Shown in pieces: positions 19,259-27,554 of a DNA stretch of 64,000 bases. Each line of letters starts with the position of its first letter. Position 1 is the first letter of the stretch. Below the pieces are notes generated by a model. That model worked only from the letters and a program-made list of their open reading frames with translations, searched no databases and was not told the DNA's origin. The position numbers and the translations under genes were made by a program. The stretch comes from Roseivirga spongicola (GTDB lineage Bacteria > Bacteroidota > Bacteroidia > Cytophagales > Cyclobacteriaceae), in contig NZ_LRPC01000012.1 of the NCBI RefSeq assembly GCF_001592965.1, positions 496,001 to 560,000 on the forward strand, read 5' to 3'.

Positions 19259-19921
19259 ATGGCTAGAAGTAAAAACAAAGGAAGTCAAGAGGTGAATGCC
19301 GGCTCAATGGCCGATATTGCATTCCTACTTTTGATCTTCTTCCTTGTAACTACGCAAATTGCCACAAATAAAGGTTTGACTCTTTTGCTTCCTCCGAAAA
19401 ATGAGGACGATGAGCCATTGGAGATCAAGCAAAATCAGAAAAACGTATTCAAAATTCAGATTAACTCTGCCGACTTACTTCTAGTAGAAGATGAGCCTTT
19501 AGATGATGTTACTCTGATCAGAGATATGGTGTATGATTTTGTGTTGAACTTCGGTAACCCAAGCAGTACCAAAAAAGGTAGTGATAATGTAAGTGATGTA
19601 GATGTTTACAATTCTTTGCCAGCATCTATGAAGTCTTACATTACAAGAAGCCTTGGCAAAGATGATTCATCTGATGGCCCTGGTGCAGCGATTGTGTCCC
19701 TTAAGGCCGACCGTGGTAGTAGTTACGAGATATTCATACAGATTCTAGATGAGCTGAATGCGGCTTATAACAGAATTTACGGTGAAAGAGTAGGTATAAC
19801 TGATGAAGAATTCAGGAAGTTAAACCGAACCGATCCTAAGGAAAAGGAAATGTACGACAGAGCCCGTATGGGTATTCCTAAGGCAATTTCCATTGCAGAA
19901 CCGTCAAGTCAAGGAGGTTAA
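19259..19921 (+). CDS. exbD: ExbD/TolR-type biopolymer transport protein (long form)
   Basis: Partner of ExbB. A cytoplasmic N-terminus leads to one membrane helix (about 18-40) with the essential Asp in G-S-M-A-D-I-A-F-L-L, followed by a periplasmic domain. At 220 residues it is longer than E. coli ExbD (about 141); the extra part includes a Ser/Asp-rich insert around residues 105-150. It overlaps nothing, but its last codons contain the Shine-Dalgarno AGGAGG (19912-19917) used by the second exbD gene. Confidence 0.9.
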   Translation: MARSKNKGSQEVNAGSMADIAFLLLIFFLVTTQIATNKGLTLLLPPKNEDDEPLEIKQNQKNVFKIQINSADLLLVEDEPLDDVTLIRDMVYDFVLNFGNPSSTKKGSDNVSDVDVYNSLPASMKSYITRSLGKDDSSDGPGAAIVSLKADRGSSYEIFIQILDELNAAYNRIYGERVGITDEEFRKLNRTDPKEKEMYDRARMGIPKAISIAEPSSQGG

Positions 19922-19922
19922 T

Positions 19923-20384
19923 ATGTCAAAGTTTAAGAAAAAGAGCGAATCGAGTCAGGATATCCCTACTGCGGCATTGCCTGATATTATCTTCATGCTT
20001 TTGTTCTTCTTTATGGTAACAACCGTATTGAGAGAAACAGAGATTAAGGTAGAACAAAGGATTCCTAGAGCTGAACAATTAGTGAAGCTTGAAAAGAAGA
20101 AACTTGTGACTTACCTCTATGTTGGTAAACCAAAAGATAAATCAATGGGTACTGAAGCCCTCATTCAAGCGAATGATGCATTTATCGGTATTGATGGTAT
20201 CATTAACTGGATTAACCAAGAGAAGTCTAACTTGAGTGAAGCAGAAAGAGATCAGATTACTGTCTCTATGAAAGTAGACAATGAAACCAAAATGGGTATT
20301 ATTGTAGACATTCAGACAGAGTTAAGAGATGCAAATGCTCGTAAGATCATGTATGCGACACCTCAAAAGTCAGAAGATAACTAA
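19923..20384 (+). CDS. exbD: ExbD/TolR-type biopolymer transport protein (second copy)
   Basis: Second ExbD-like subunit, about 153 residues, with the membrane helix at about 19-38 and its Asp in A-L-P-D-I-I-F-M-L. I chose ATG at 19923 because AGGAGG lies 5 bp upstream; a longer frame from a non-ATG codon at 19893 would bury it. Two different ExbDs with one ExbB are typical for Bacteroidota. The operon ends with a strong terminator 30 bp downstream. Confidence 0.9.
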   Translation: MSKFKKKSESSQDIPTAALPDIIFMLLFFFMVTTVLRETEIKVEQRIPRAEQLVKLEKKKLVTYLYVGKPKDKSMGTEALIQANDAFIGIDGIINWINQEKSNLSEAERDQITVSMKVDNETKMGIIVDIQTELRDANARKIMYATPQKSEDN

Positions 20385-20413
20385 ACTAAGCGAATAACTT
20401 ACTTAACTGTTAA

Positions 20414-20443
20414 AGAGAGACTGTAACTACAGTCTCTTTTTTT
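20414..20443 (+). terminator. Rho-independent terminator of the exbB-exbD operon
   Basis: A 10-bp perfect inverted repeat (AGAGACTGTA / TACAGTCTCT), extended by A-T pairs, is followed by seven T residues. Confidence 0.9.
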
Positions 20444-20461
20444 ATGCCTATTTTTCTGATT

Positions 20462-21754
20462 ATGCAGAAGACTGTACACCTTAATGATAAACGAGTTACC
20501 ACTGGTTGGTGTATGTACGATTGGGCCAATTCAGTGTATTCACTAACCATTACCACAGCCGTATTTCCTATTTACTATGAGGCAGTGACTACTTCTGAGA
20601 GTGGGAATAAGACGGTAGAGTTCTTCGGGTTAACACTACCCAATACAGTACTCTATTCTTATGCATTAAGCGCATCTTTTTTGATTACGGCATTACTCAT
20701 TCCGTTGCTGTCTGGAATAGCCGACTACTCTGGTAAAAAGAAGCTTTTCTTAAGGGCCTTTGCTTATTTTGGTGCACTGTCATGTGGGGGTATGTATTTC
20801 TTCATTGGAGATAATGTTGAATTTGGAATATTGATGGCAGTTTTGGCTAGTATCGGTTACTCAGGTAGCTTGGTGTTCTACGATGCCTTCTTGCCAGAAA
20901 TTGCTACTGTAGACCAATATGATAAGTTGAGTGCCAAAGGCTATTCTCTTGGCTATATCGGTAGCGTTATTCTTTTAATCTTAAACCTCTTAATGATTGA
21001 GAAACCCGAGTGGTTCGGAATACCTGAAGGCTCTTTACCAGCTCGAATTGCCTTTGTTACCGTGGCAGCTTGGTGGATAGGTTTTTCCAATTTTGCGCTA
21101 AGGAGACTTCCTACCAATCCTTATAATAAGAAGACTGAAGGGAGGTGGATCTATAATGGGTATCGAGAGCTCAAGGAGGTTTATAGACAAATTAGGCAAC
21201 TACCAGATATGCAAAGGTTTGTTGTCGGGTTCTTCTTTTACAACGCGGGAGTACAGGCGGTGATGTATTTAGCTTCACTTTTTGGAGCTAAGGAGTTGGA
21301 GATGGCTACTGGAGAATTAATATTGACAGTGCTCATTATTCAATTAGTTGCTATAGGTGGCGCCTATGGCTTTGCGTTTCTTTCTAAAAAGAGAGGGAAT
21401 ATTTATTCAATTGCTACCATGATTATAATTTGGGTGGTAGTCTGTTTGCTAGCCTTCTTCGTTTCTACAAGTGTTGAGTTTTACGGATTAGCCTTTTTAG
21501 TCGGACTAATCATGGGAGGCATTCAATCTTTGTCTAGGGCTACTTTTTCTAAGCTCATTCCGGCTGATACAACAGATCATGCTTCGTTCTTTAGTTTTTA
21601 TGATGTAACATTCAACGTGTCTATCGTCTTCGGTACGCTAGCCTATGGAATCATAGAACACCTAACTGGCAGTATGCGATACAGTGCATTAGGTCTCAGT
21701 GTCTTTTTTATTCTGGGCTTTCTCCTCGTTCGAAGAACAAGGGTTTCTAGATGA
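20462..21754 (+). CDS. MFS transporter, UMF1/Atg22-like family
   Basis: A twelve-helix permease of about 430 residues. The motif W-C-M-Y-D-W-A-N-S near the N-terminus is the hallmark of the UMF1 (Atg22-like) branch of the major facilitator superfamily, and P-L-L-S-G-I-A-D-Y-S-G-K-K-K matches the MFS loop 2-3 motif. Family members include vacuolar amino-acid exporters of fungi; bacterial substrates are unknown. ATG at 20444 is also in frame, but it falls directly on the T tract of the preceding terminator, so 20462 is preferred. Confidence 0.88.
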   Translation: MQKTVHLNDKRVTTGWCMYDWANSVYSLTITTAVFPIYYEAVTTSESGNKTVEFFGLTLPNTVLYSYALSASFLITALLIPLLSGIADYSGKKKLFLRAFAYFGALSCGGMYFFIGDNVEFGILMAVLASIGYSGSLVFYDAFLPEIATVDQYDKLSAKGYSLGYIGSVILLILNLLMIEKPEWFGIPEGSLPARIAFVTVAAWWIGFSNFALRRLPTNPYNKKTEGRWIYNGYRELKEVYRQIRQLPDMQRFVVGFFFYNAGVQAVMYLASLFGAKELEMATGELILTVLIIQLVAIGGAYGFAFLSKKRGNIYSIATMIIIWVVVCLLAFFVSTSVEFYGLAFLVGLIMGGIQSLSRATFSKLIPADTTDHASFFSFYDVTFNVSIVFGTLAYGIIEHLTGSMRYSALGLSVFFILGFLLVRRTRVSR

Positions 21755-22019
21755 AACCCATAACATGCTATTTCACGAGCTTGTAAACGTGCCGCATTAG
21801 TAGCTTCTAATGAAATTATGCTCACTGCTAGCTAATGCCAAACACTTGTATTAGCGCAATTTGAGCCTTTAGATGGAAAACATCGTTTACTCTAGTGGCT
21901 TTGGTGAGTGAATTTCCAGTTGGATAGTTATCTCATCACTACCTTCAAGAATATGCTTCATGAAGGTAGTAACGGATCAGATCACTAGGGTTCTACTTTT
22001 AAAGTATTGAAGAGTTAAA

Positions 22020-22793
22020 TTACTCGAACCTCATGTGCTTAACTGAGTCTCCGGAGTCTCTTAATTCACGCAGTGCATCGATACCAATTTCTAGGTGAGC
22101 ATTGACGTAATCTGAAGAAACTTTTTTGTCGCTAGCCTCGGTTTTCACACCCTCAGGAATCATTGGGTTATCTGAAACCAGTAGGAGGGCACCTCTTGGA
22201 ATTTCATTCACAAAACCTACGGTAAAAAGCGTAGCCGTTTCCATGTCAACTGCCATGGCTCTGATCTTTCTAAGATACTTTTTAAAAGCTTTGTCATGCT
22301 CCCAAACCCTGCGGTTGGTGGTATAGCAAGTGCCTGTCCAGTAGTCCCGTTCATGCTTTTTAATCATGGAAGAAACAGATCTTTGCAGGCGGAAAGAAGG
22401 AAGTGCAGGAATCTCTGCTGGCATATACTCGTTGCTTGTTCCTTCACCTCTAATAGCCGCGATAGGTAGAATGAGATCACCCAACTGGGTTTTCTTTTTC
22501 AACCCACCACACTTTCCTAAAAAGAGTACCGCTTTAGGATGAATACTAGAGAGTAGGTCCATTACGGTTGCTGCCATGGCGCTACCCATACCAAAGTTGA
22601 TAATGGTGATATTCTCTGCAGTAGCACTTTGCATTGGCCGGTCCTCACCTTTTACCTCCACGCCAAATTGGTCTGCAAACATGTGTACATACGAGATGAA
22701 ATTGGTTAGGAGAATATACTCGCCAAATTCATCAAGGGCTACACCAGTGTATCTGGGGAGCCAGTTTTCTACGATTTCTTGCTTGTTCTTCAT
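22020..22793 (-). CDS. amn: AMP nucleosidase
   Basis: Cleaves AMP to adenine and ribose 5-phosphate. The 257-residue protein belongs to the short (PNP/UDP phosphorylase fold) Bacteroidota form that lacks the N-terminal domain of E. coli Amn. Visible signatures are I-N-F-G-M-G-S-A-M, F-L-G-K-C-G-G-L, and the substrate-binding V-D-M-E-T-A-T-L, plus the catalytic Asp in V-S-D-N-P-M. It is divergently placed to a small HsdR-N protein 32 bp away. Confidence 0.9.
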   Translation of the reverse strand: MKNKQEIVENWLPRYTGVALDEFGEYILLTNFISYVHMFADQFGVEVKGEDRPMQSATAENITIINFGMGSAMAATVMDLLSSIHPKAVLFLGKCGGLKKKTQLGDLILPIAAIRGEGTSNEYMPAEIPALPSFRLQRSVSSMIKKHERDYWTGTCYTTNRRVWEHDKAFKKYLRKIRAMAVDMETATLFTVGFVNEIPRGALLLVSDNPMIPEGVKTEASDKKVSSDYVNAHLEIGIDALRELRDSGDSVKHMRFE

Positions 22794-22825
22794 TAATAAA
22801 TGTTTGGTCTCATTAGATTTGCGGA

Positions 22826-23281
22826 ATGCTGAAACTCAACCTGCCGACTTTTCAATACCGACTTGAGAATAGAGCTGGCAAGTTATTCATTTTCGACCCC
22901 ATTCGGAAGAAGTTCATTCAATTGACACCTGAAGAATGGGTAAGGCAACATATTCTTAATCATTTGATTAATAACCTTGGCTACCCCGCGTCTAGAACAA
23001 AGGTAGAATCGGGGCTTAAATATAATGAGCTTCAGAAGCGAAGTGATATTCTTATTTACGATCAACAATTGAATCCTTCAGTACTGATAGAATGTAAGGC
23101 ACCAAACGTGAAATTAGGTTATGGCGTTGTAGAACAAATTGGTTCTTATAATCAAGTTTGTAAAGCTCCATTGATTATAGTTACCAACGGAGTGAACACG
23201 TATGCCGGAATTTGTAGAGAAGGACAAAAAGTGGAAATGTTAGATCAAATTCCTACCCATCAACAGTTAAAGGAGATGTAG
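22826..23281 (+). CDS. Stand-alone HsdR N-terminal-type PD-(D/E)XK protein
   Basis: A 151-residue protein equivalent to the N-terminal nuclease domain of type I restriction R subunits. The catalytic pattern is D74 (R-S-D-I-L-I), E89 and K91 (L-I-E-C-K-A-P). There are no helicase, HsdM or HsdS genes around it, so it is not a restriction system. Such solo proteins are conserved in Bacteroidota; their role is unknown and may lie in DNA repair or tidying. It is expressed divergently from amn. Confidence 0.85.
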   Translation: MLKLNLPTFQYRLENRAGKLFIFDPIRKKFIQLTPEEWVRQHILNHLINNLGYPASRTKVESGLKYNELQKRSDILIYDQQLNPSVLIECKAPNVKLGYGVVEQIGSYNQVCKAPLIIVTNGVNTYAGICREGQKVEMLDQIPTHQQLKEM

Positions 23282-23329
23282 GGAAGCTAATTCTTTGAAT
23301 ATGTTTTATCGCCCTTTAGACTTATTGCC

Positions 23330-23935
23330 TCAGTGGTAGTTTTGTATATTCATTCCCAAAATAATATCCCTTTCAGCTAGTAGAAAGGATCCCTTCTCTT
23401 TTAGTTTGACGATTCCAGAACCACCTCTGTTCCCCATTTTTTCTCTAACCTTCTTCGTCAGTAATTCGTCTTCTTCAAACTGAATAGAGTCTATCCAGTA
23501 CTCTTGCTTACCAGGTTCTTTGACTGTTAAGTGAACGTGTGCTGGCTCGGTTCTGCTGGGGTAGGTGGCTGGCTGAAAGGTGTAGAAGGTATACTGCCCA
23601 TTTTCATCTGTCTTTGTCCAACCCCGAATATACCCGTGTCTTCTGGCCCAGCCTTTCTCATCACCTTTAGTTGGGTAAATACCTGAACGGTCAGTGTGAT
23701 AGGCGTAGATAATTACTCCACTGGCAGGCGTTTTTCCATCCAGTTTATAGACCGTACCAGTAACTATCATTTTGGGTTCGTTTATAGAGTAATCTGGTAA
23801 GGTGTCTATAGAGCTGAGTTGCCTGTTACCATACTCTAGAAGAGCTTCGCAACCTTCGCAAGGTCCACCAAGAGTTTGGGAAAAGACTGGAACTGATGAA
23901 ATACTGAGTACAGAGATTAAGAAGAGCTTTTTCAT
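23330..23935 (-). CDS. Secreted intradiol dioxygenase-like protein
   Basis: A signal peptide (cleavage near V-F-S-Q) precedes a domain of the protocatechuate 3,4-dioxygenase/intradiol family. All four iron ligands seem present: Y87 (G-I-Y-P), Y125 (A-T-Y-P), H133 and H135 (A-H-V-H). Known members open catechol rings with oxygen; an exported version has no established substrate in Bacteroidota. No other aromatic catabolism gene is in the window, so catabolic function is not supported by context. Confidence 0.8.
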   Translation of the reverse strand: MKKLFLISVLSISSVPVFSQTLGGPCEGCEALLEYGNRQLSSIDTLPDYSINEPKMIVTGTVYKLDGKTPASGVIIYAYHTDRSGIYPTKGDEKGWARRHGYIRGWTKTDENGQYTFYTFQPATYPSRTEPAHVHLTVKEPGKQEYWIDSIQFEEDELLTKKVREKMGNRGGSGIVKLKEKGSFLLAERDIILGMNIQNYH

Positions 23936-24031
23936 ATCTCAGCTAACGCAAAGAATGGGTATTAAATAAGCTACATCGACCAAAGTGTAGGTTAAATAGA
24001 TGAAAACCTGAGTGCATAGAACAAATGGAGT

Positions 24032-24118
24032 CTAAGAATTATTACTAAACCATTGCACTATAGCTGGCATATCTCTTTCGATTCCATCAAGGTTGATAAA
24101 GTGGATGTGGTCAGTTTT
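24032..24118 (-). pseudogene. Possible C-terminal gene relic
   Basis: On the minus strand an open frame of 28 codons ends with TAG at 24032 and is preceded by an in-frame stop at 24119-24121, with no start codon of its own. Its composition is protein-like (K-T-D-H-I-H-F-I-N-L-D-G-I-E-R-D-M-P-A-I), ending in V-Q-W-F-S-N-N-S. It looks like the tail of an enzyme, perhaps a hydrolase, left after deletion. The kinase gene begins its stop codon 23 bp away. It could also be chance. Confidence 0.35.
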
Positions 24119-24140
24119 CTAACCTAGCCATATACGGAGT

Positions 24141-24677
24141 TCATTTAGGGTCAATTACGGATATGACTATATCAATGCGTTGCTCATTGGTTAGATCGCC
24201 AATTTCAACACATTTACAGGCTAATGATTCTGCCCATTTTTTATGTTTCGCTATATTTCTGCCAGAAAATAAGGGATTATCATACTCTCTCGCCCAATCT
24301 AGAAAAGCCTTAGATTGAGCTTTTAAATCTGGATCGGAGAAAAGTCGATCTCCGTACCTGTCCAATTCACGATGTTTAAGCCTTTCCATTCTTGTTTCTC
24401 TGGGAAGAGTCAAAAATATGGCGAGGTCGAAGGCATCGCAAAAGTAATCACCCCAACTTATCAAAGAACCACTTACCACTGCATTGTCACAAGCCTCCAT
24501 GGCATTTCGAAGGTTAGCAACCCGTTGGCTTCTGGCAATTTTTATCTGGAAGGGTACGGCTGTTTGCACCCAATAGAAATCATCTACATCTAAATGGCGA
24601 AAGCTCAACCGCTCGGCTAATGATTTAGCTAGGGTTGTAGTACCTGAACCGGAAGCACCAAAGACAATAATCTTCAA
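24141..24677 (-). CDS. Small P-loop kinase (adenylate kinase-like/AAA nucleotidyl kinase)
   Basis: The 178-residue protein has a Walker A site G-A-S-G-S-G-T-T at 7-14 and a D-V-D-D-F-Y-W substrate strand, both seen in small-molecule kinases of the adenylate/shikimate kinase type. A lid region rich in Arg follows (about 105-135). The substrate is not known. It stands alone on the minus strand between intergenic spaces. Confidence 0.78.
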   Translation of the reverse strand: MKIIVFGASGSGTTTLAKSLAERLSFRHLDVDDFYWVQTAVPFQIKIARSQRVANLRNAMEACDNAVVSGSLISWGDYFCDAFDLAIFLTLPRETRMERLKHRELDRYGDRLFSDPDLKAQSKAFLDWAREYDNPLFSGRNIAKHKKWAESLACKCVEIGDLTNEQRIDIVISVIDPK

Positions 24678-25057
24678 ATCACTAATGGGTTTATTTGTAA
24701 GCCCAAGTTGAACTCAACATGAGAATTGACTTAAACAGTCTGTTTTGCAGTATCCATCTAACTTGTAGGCTCTACACTTGAGCAGACTCTCGTGCTTGAA
24801 AAAATAGAGCCTACGTCTTAAAATTAGGTATTTAGATGCTAGAATTTAGGTGTTAAGTATATTCTACGAATTTTTGCAGGCGATCGTTTTAATAATTGAT
24901 GTAACAATAATAATCTAAGGGGTAAAAGCCTAATTATGAGTAATCTTATGAAGCTTGTAATATTTACTTTGTGTACAGTACTTCACTCCTTTTAGAAATT
25001 CCATTTTCATCGAATTTCCGCTTTTTTGATTATTACTTTTAGTATTTAACACTAGAA
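24678..25057. other. Intergenic region with an inverted repeat
   Basis: No gene is evident in these 380 bp. A perfect 10-bp inverted repeat, GTAGGCTCTA (24765-24774) and TAGAGCCTAC (24805-24814), encloses 30 bases that contain a smaller AGCA/TGCT pairing. It could be a transcription attenuator, a structured RNA or a remnant of a mobile element. The rest is AT-rich. Confidence 0.5.
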
Positions 25058-25810
25058 TCAATAAAACCACACCTTTATTAGTGTGGCTATAATCATTAAA
25101 ATTGATATTGTTTTAGCCCATAGATGAGCCTTGTTATTCTTACTTATAAATCGAGCTGCGCCAAAGGCACCAATAACTTGCCCTACAGTTAAAAGAATGG
25201 CTGGCCGCCATAGAATATTATCTGTAAAGCTGAAGTATAGTGTTGTGGGCACCGTATAGATTAAAATGATAATGAGTTTGTAGGTGTTAGATTCGTTGTA
25301 CGGCATTTTGTAAGCGCTCGAAAGAATGGCCAGAATTAAAATGCCTACTCCAATTTGAATGAAGCCACCATAGAAGCCACCAAGGAACAAGCAGAACGCT
25401 AAAAGTACTCCAGACTTAGGGAACGATATTTTTAGTTTGCTAAATAAGCTTGCGGGAAAAATGTAGGTAAACAAAAGGCCAAGCATAACCACAGAGGCCA
25501 CTAGGTTGAACGATGCATTAGAAACTACAGTAGCACACCAAGCACCTGCCATAGCGCCTAAAACAGTTGCTATAACTGGACCCAATTGGATGGTGCTAGT
25601 GGTGAAGTTGTTAAACCTTCTTAGTACTAGAATTCCTGTAAGATTCTGGAAAAATACACCTGGTCGTGTGGTGGTGTTGGCCATTACCAGCGGAATACCG
25701 GTAAGTGTCATCACTCCCATGCTAAACAGTGTTCCGCTTCCCGAAATAGTGTTTACTATGCCGGCCAAAAGGCCTCCTATAATCAGCAATATATCATTAG
25801 ACCATTCCAC
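25058..25810 (-). CDS. TauE/SafE family sulfite/sulfonate exporter-like permease
   Basis: A membrane protein of 250 residues with about seven to eight helices. The repeated family motifs G-S-G-T-L-F and G-G-F-Y-G-G-F-I-Q-I-G-V-G occur in its N- and C-terminal halves. TauE/SafE members are assigned export of sulfite, sulfoacetate or related anions. The gene lies 8 bp after the sulfatase gene on the same strand, so export of sulfate or a sulfonated product of the sulfatase is plausible; this is inference. Confidence 0.85.
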   Translation of the reverse strand: MEWSNDILLIIGGLLAGIVNTISGSGTLFSMGVMTLTGIPLVMANTTTRPGVFFQNLTGILVLRRFNNFTTSTIQLGPVIATVLGAMAGAWCATVVSNASFNLVASVVMLGLLFTYIFPASLFSKLKISFPKSGVLLAFCLFLGGFYGGFIQIGVGILILAILSSAYKMPYNESNTYKLIIILIYTVPTTLYFSFTDNILWRPAILLTVGQVIGAFGAARFISKNNKAHLWAKTISILMIIATLIKVWFY

Positions 25811-25818
25811 GGTACAAT

Positions 25819-27336
25819 TTAGTAGGTACCTCTGTACTTATGGTCGAACCTAAACCCGGACCCATCGGTTTTTAGTGGAATCTGCATACCGTTGGTTTCA
25901 TCGAGCCATTGAAAGAGGTCTTCACGGAGTTGTTTTGAAACATCGGCATACTCTGGGTTTCGAATTAGGTTATTCATTTCCCAAGGATCGTTTTCAATGT
26001 CGTAAAGCTCATTAATGTCCCAAATACCATAGTAACGAATGAATTTGTACTTGTCGGTTCTTACTGCATGAACTGTTGGGGTTTGAGGAAATGGTCTTTC
26101 CCAGAAGTATTCATAATAGATGCGCTCTCTCCAATCAGCTGGATTTTCCCCTTTCAGAATAGGTAAAAAGCTTTCGCCATCCATATTCTCGGGAGTCTCC
26201 AGACCTGCCATTGCCAGAATGGTTGGGCCAATATCTATATTTTGGATCATCTGCTTTACCCTGTTTTGCTTGATTAGATCTTTGCCGCCATAAACTAAAA
26301 GTGGTATTCTTATTGATTCTTCATAAGCTTGTCGCTTATCTATAAGGCCATGCTCACCAAATGAAAAACCATTATCGCCCATGTAGAAAACAATAGTGCT
26401 TTCTATTTGACCGCTTTCTTCCAAAAAGTCCAATACCTTTCCAATGCTCTCATCTACTGAAAGTAATGTTTCATTATATAGCTGATAGAACTCATCGAAG
26501 TTAATTTGGCCGTGGTACATATAGTCTACACCATGCCAGCTGTAGCGCTGTTTTTTTACCCAATCCGGAACATCTTCATAGTTGTAATCAGGGTTTTTTT
26601 CAGGGAACATGGTAGGAGGGTAGCTAGGTTGCCCACTAGCATATACCCCCTGATGACGTTTGGCCGGCTTAAAATCGGCATGAACTCCTTTATGAGACAG
26701 GTATAAGAAATAAGGTTTTTCGCCCTTTCTTTCACCTAACCAACGAAGCGCTTCTTCTGTCAGAAGGTCGGTTATATAGGTGCTGTCTCCAAATACCTTT
26801 TCTTCGCCATTAACATTGATCAATGGATTGTAATAGTTGCCTTGCCCTTTTAGGCTAAACCAATGATCGAAACCTTTACGAGGGTCTGCATGATGTTCTC
26901 CCATGTGCCATTTTCCCATAAAGGCTGTTTCATAACCTGCTGCCTGAAGGTATTGAGGGAAGAAGCGCACGCTGTCTGCTATGAGAGACTGATTGTCTAC
27001 CACTTGATGGTGATGAGAAAACTGACCTGTTAGAATGGAGGCCCTGCTTGGAGAACAAAGTGAAGTAGTAACAAAGGCATTCTCAATGTGCGAGCCTTCT
27101 TTGGCCATTTTGTCCATAGCTGGAGTTTCCAAGAAGGGAACCTTACCAGTGAAACCCATAAAGTCATACCTATGATCATCGCTCAAAATGTAAATAACAT
27201 TCAACGGTTCGGTACCTTCAATTTGATCGAGCTTTAATACGTCTGCTTCTGAGTTGGTATCTGGAGTTGTACAAGAAGATGCAATAAAGATGAGGCCAAT
27301 AAGAAAGAAGGAAGAAATGCTTTTTTGACTGGTCAT
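25819..27336 (-). CDS. Sulfatase (arylsulfatase-type, S1 family), lipoprotein
   Basis: Removes sulfate esters from carbohydrates or aryl sulfates. A lipobox ends at Cys22. The formylglycine site is C94 in L-C-S-P-S-R-A-S, which fits the C-x-P-x-R signature. Metal-binding D53-D54 (L-S-D-D-H) and the C-terminal G-D-N-G-F-S-F-G-E-H-G are present. Activity needs an anaerobic-type or FGE-type maturase, which is not in the window. It lies 218 bp downstream of the GH3 gene, so it may be a separate transcript at the edge of the polysaccharide locus, and shares a unit with the TauE-like gene. Confidence 0.92.
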   Translation of the reverse strand: MTSQKSISSFFLIGLIFIASSCTTPDTNSEADVLKLDQIEGTEPLNVIYILSDDHRYDFMGFTGKVPFLETPAMDKMAKEGSHIENAFVTTSLCSPSRASILTGQFSHHHQVVDNQSLIADSVRFFPQYLQAAGYETAFMGKWHMGEHHADPRKGFDHWFSLKGQGNYYNPLINVNGEEKVFGDSTYITDLLTEEALRWLGERKGEKPYFLYLSHKGVHADFKPAKRHQGVYASGQPSYPPTMFPEKNPDYNYEDVPDWVKKQRYSWHGVDYMYHGQINFDEFYQLYNETLLSVDESIGKVLDFLEESGQIESTIVFYMGDNGFSFGEHGLIDKRQAYEESIRIPLLVYGGKDLIKQNRVKQMIQNIDIGPTILAMAGLETPENMDGESFLPILKGENPADWRERIYYEYFWERPFPQTPTVHAVRTDKYKFIRYYGIWDINELYDIENDPWEMNNLIRNPEYADVSKQLREDLFQWLDETNGMQIPLKTDGSGFRFDHKYRGTY

Positions 27337-27554
27337 GAGGTTGATGGTTTAGAAATTCAAATAATCATAATGGGAATGTCAATGGCTTCCTGCGCGTTGG
27401 AATTGCCATCGACTATTCCCAAAAGATGTCCCTAGTGTATTTCGCCTATTATTCTTTGATATATCTTTCTTGTCATGCCCATCGACAAAAAAGAGCACAA
27501 GTAAACTTAACAAGGGTCAAATGATTGCACGACCTGAAATACGGGACATTCTCT

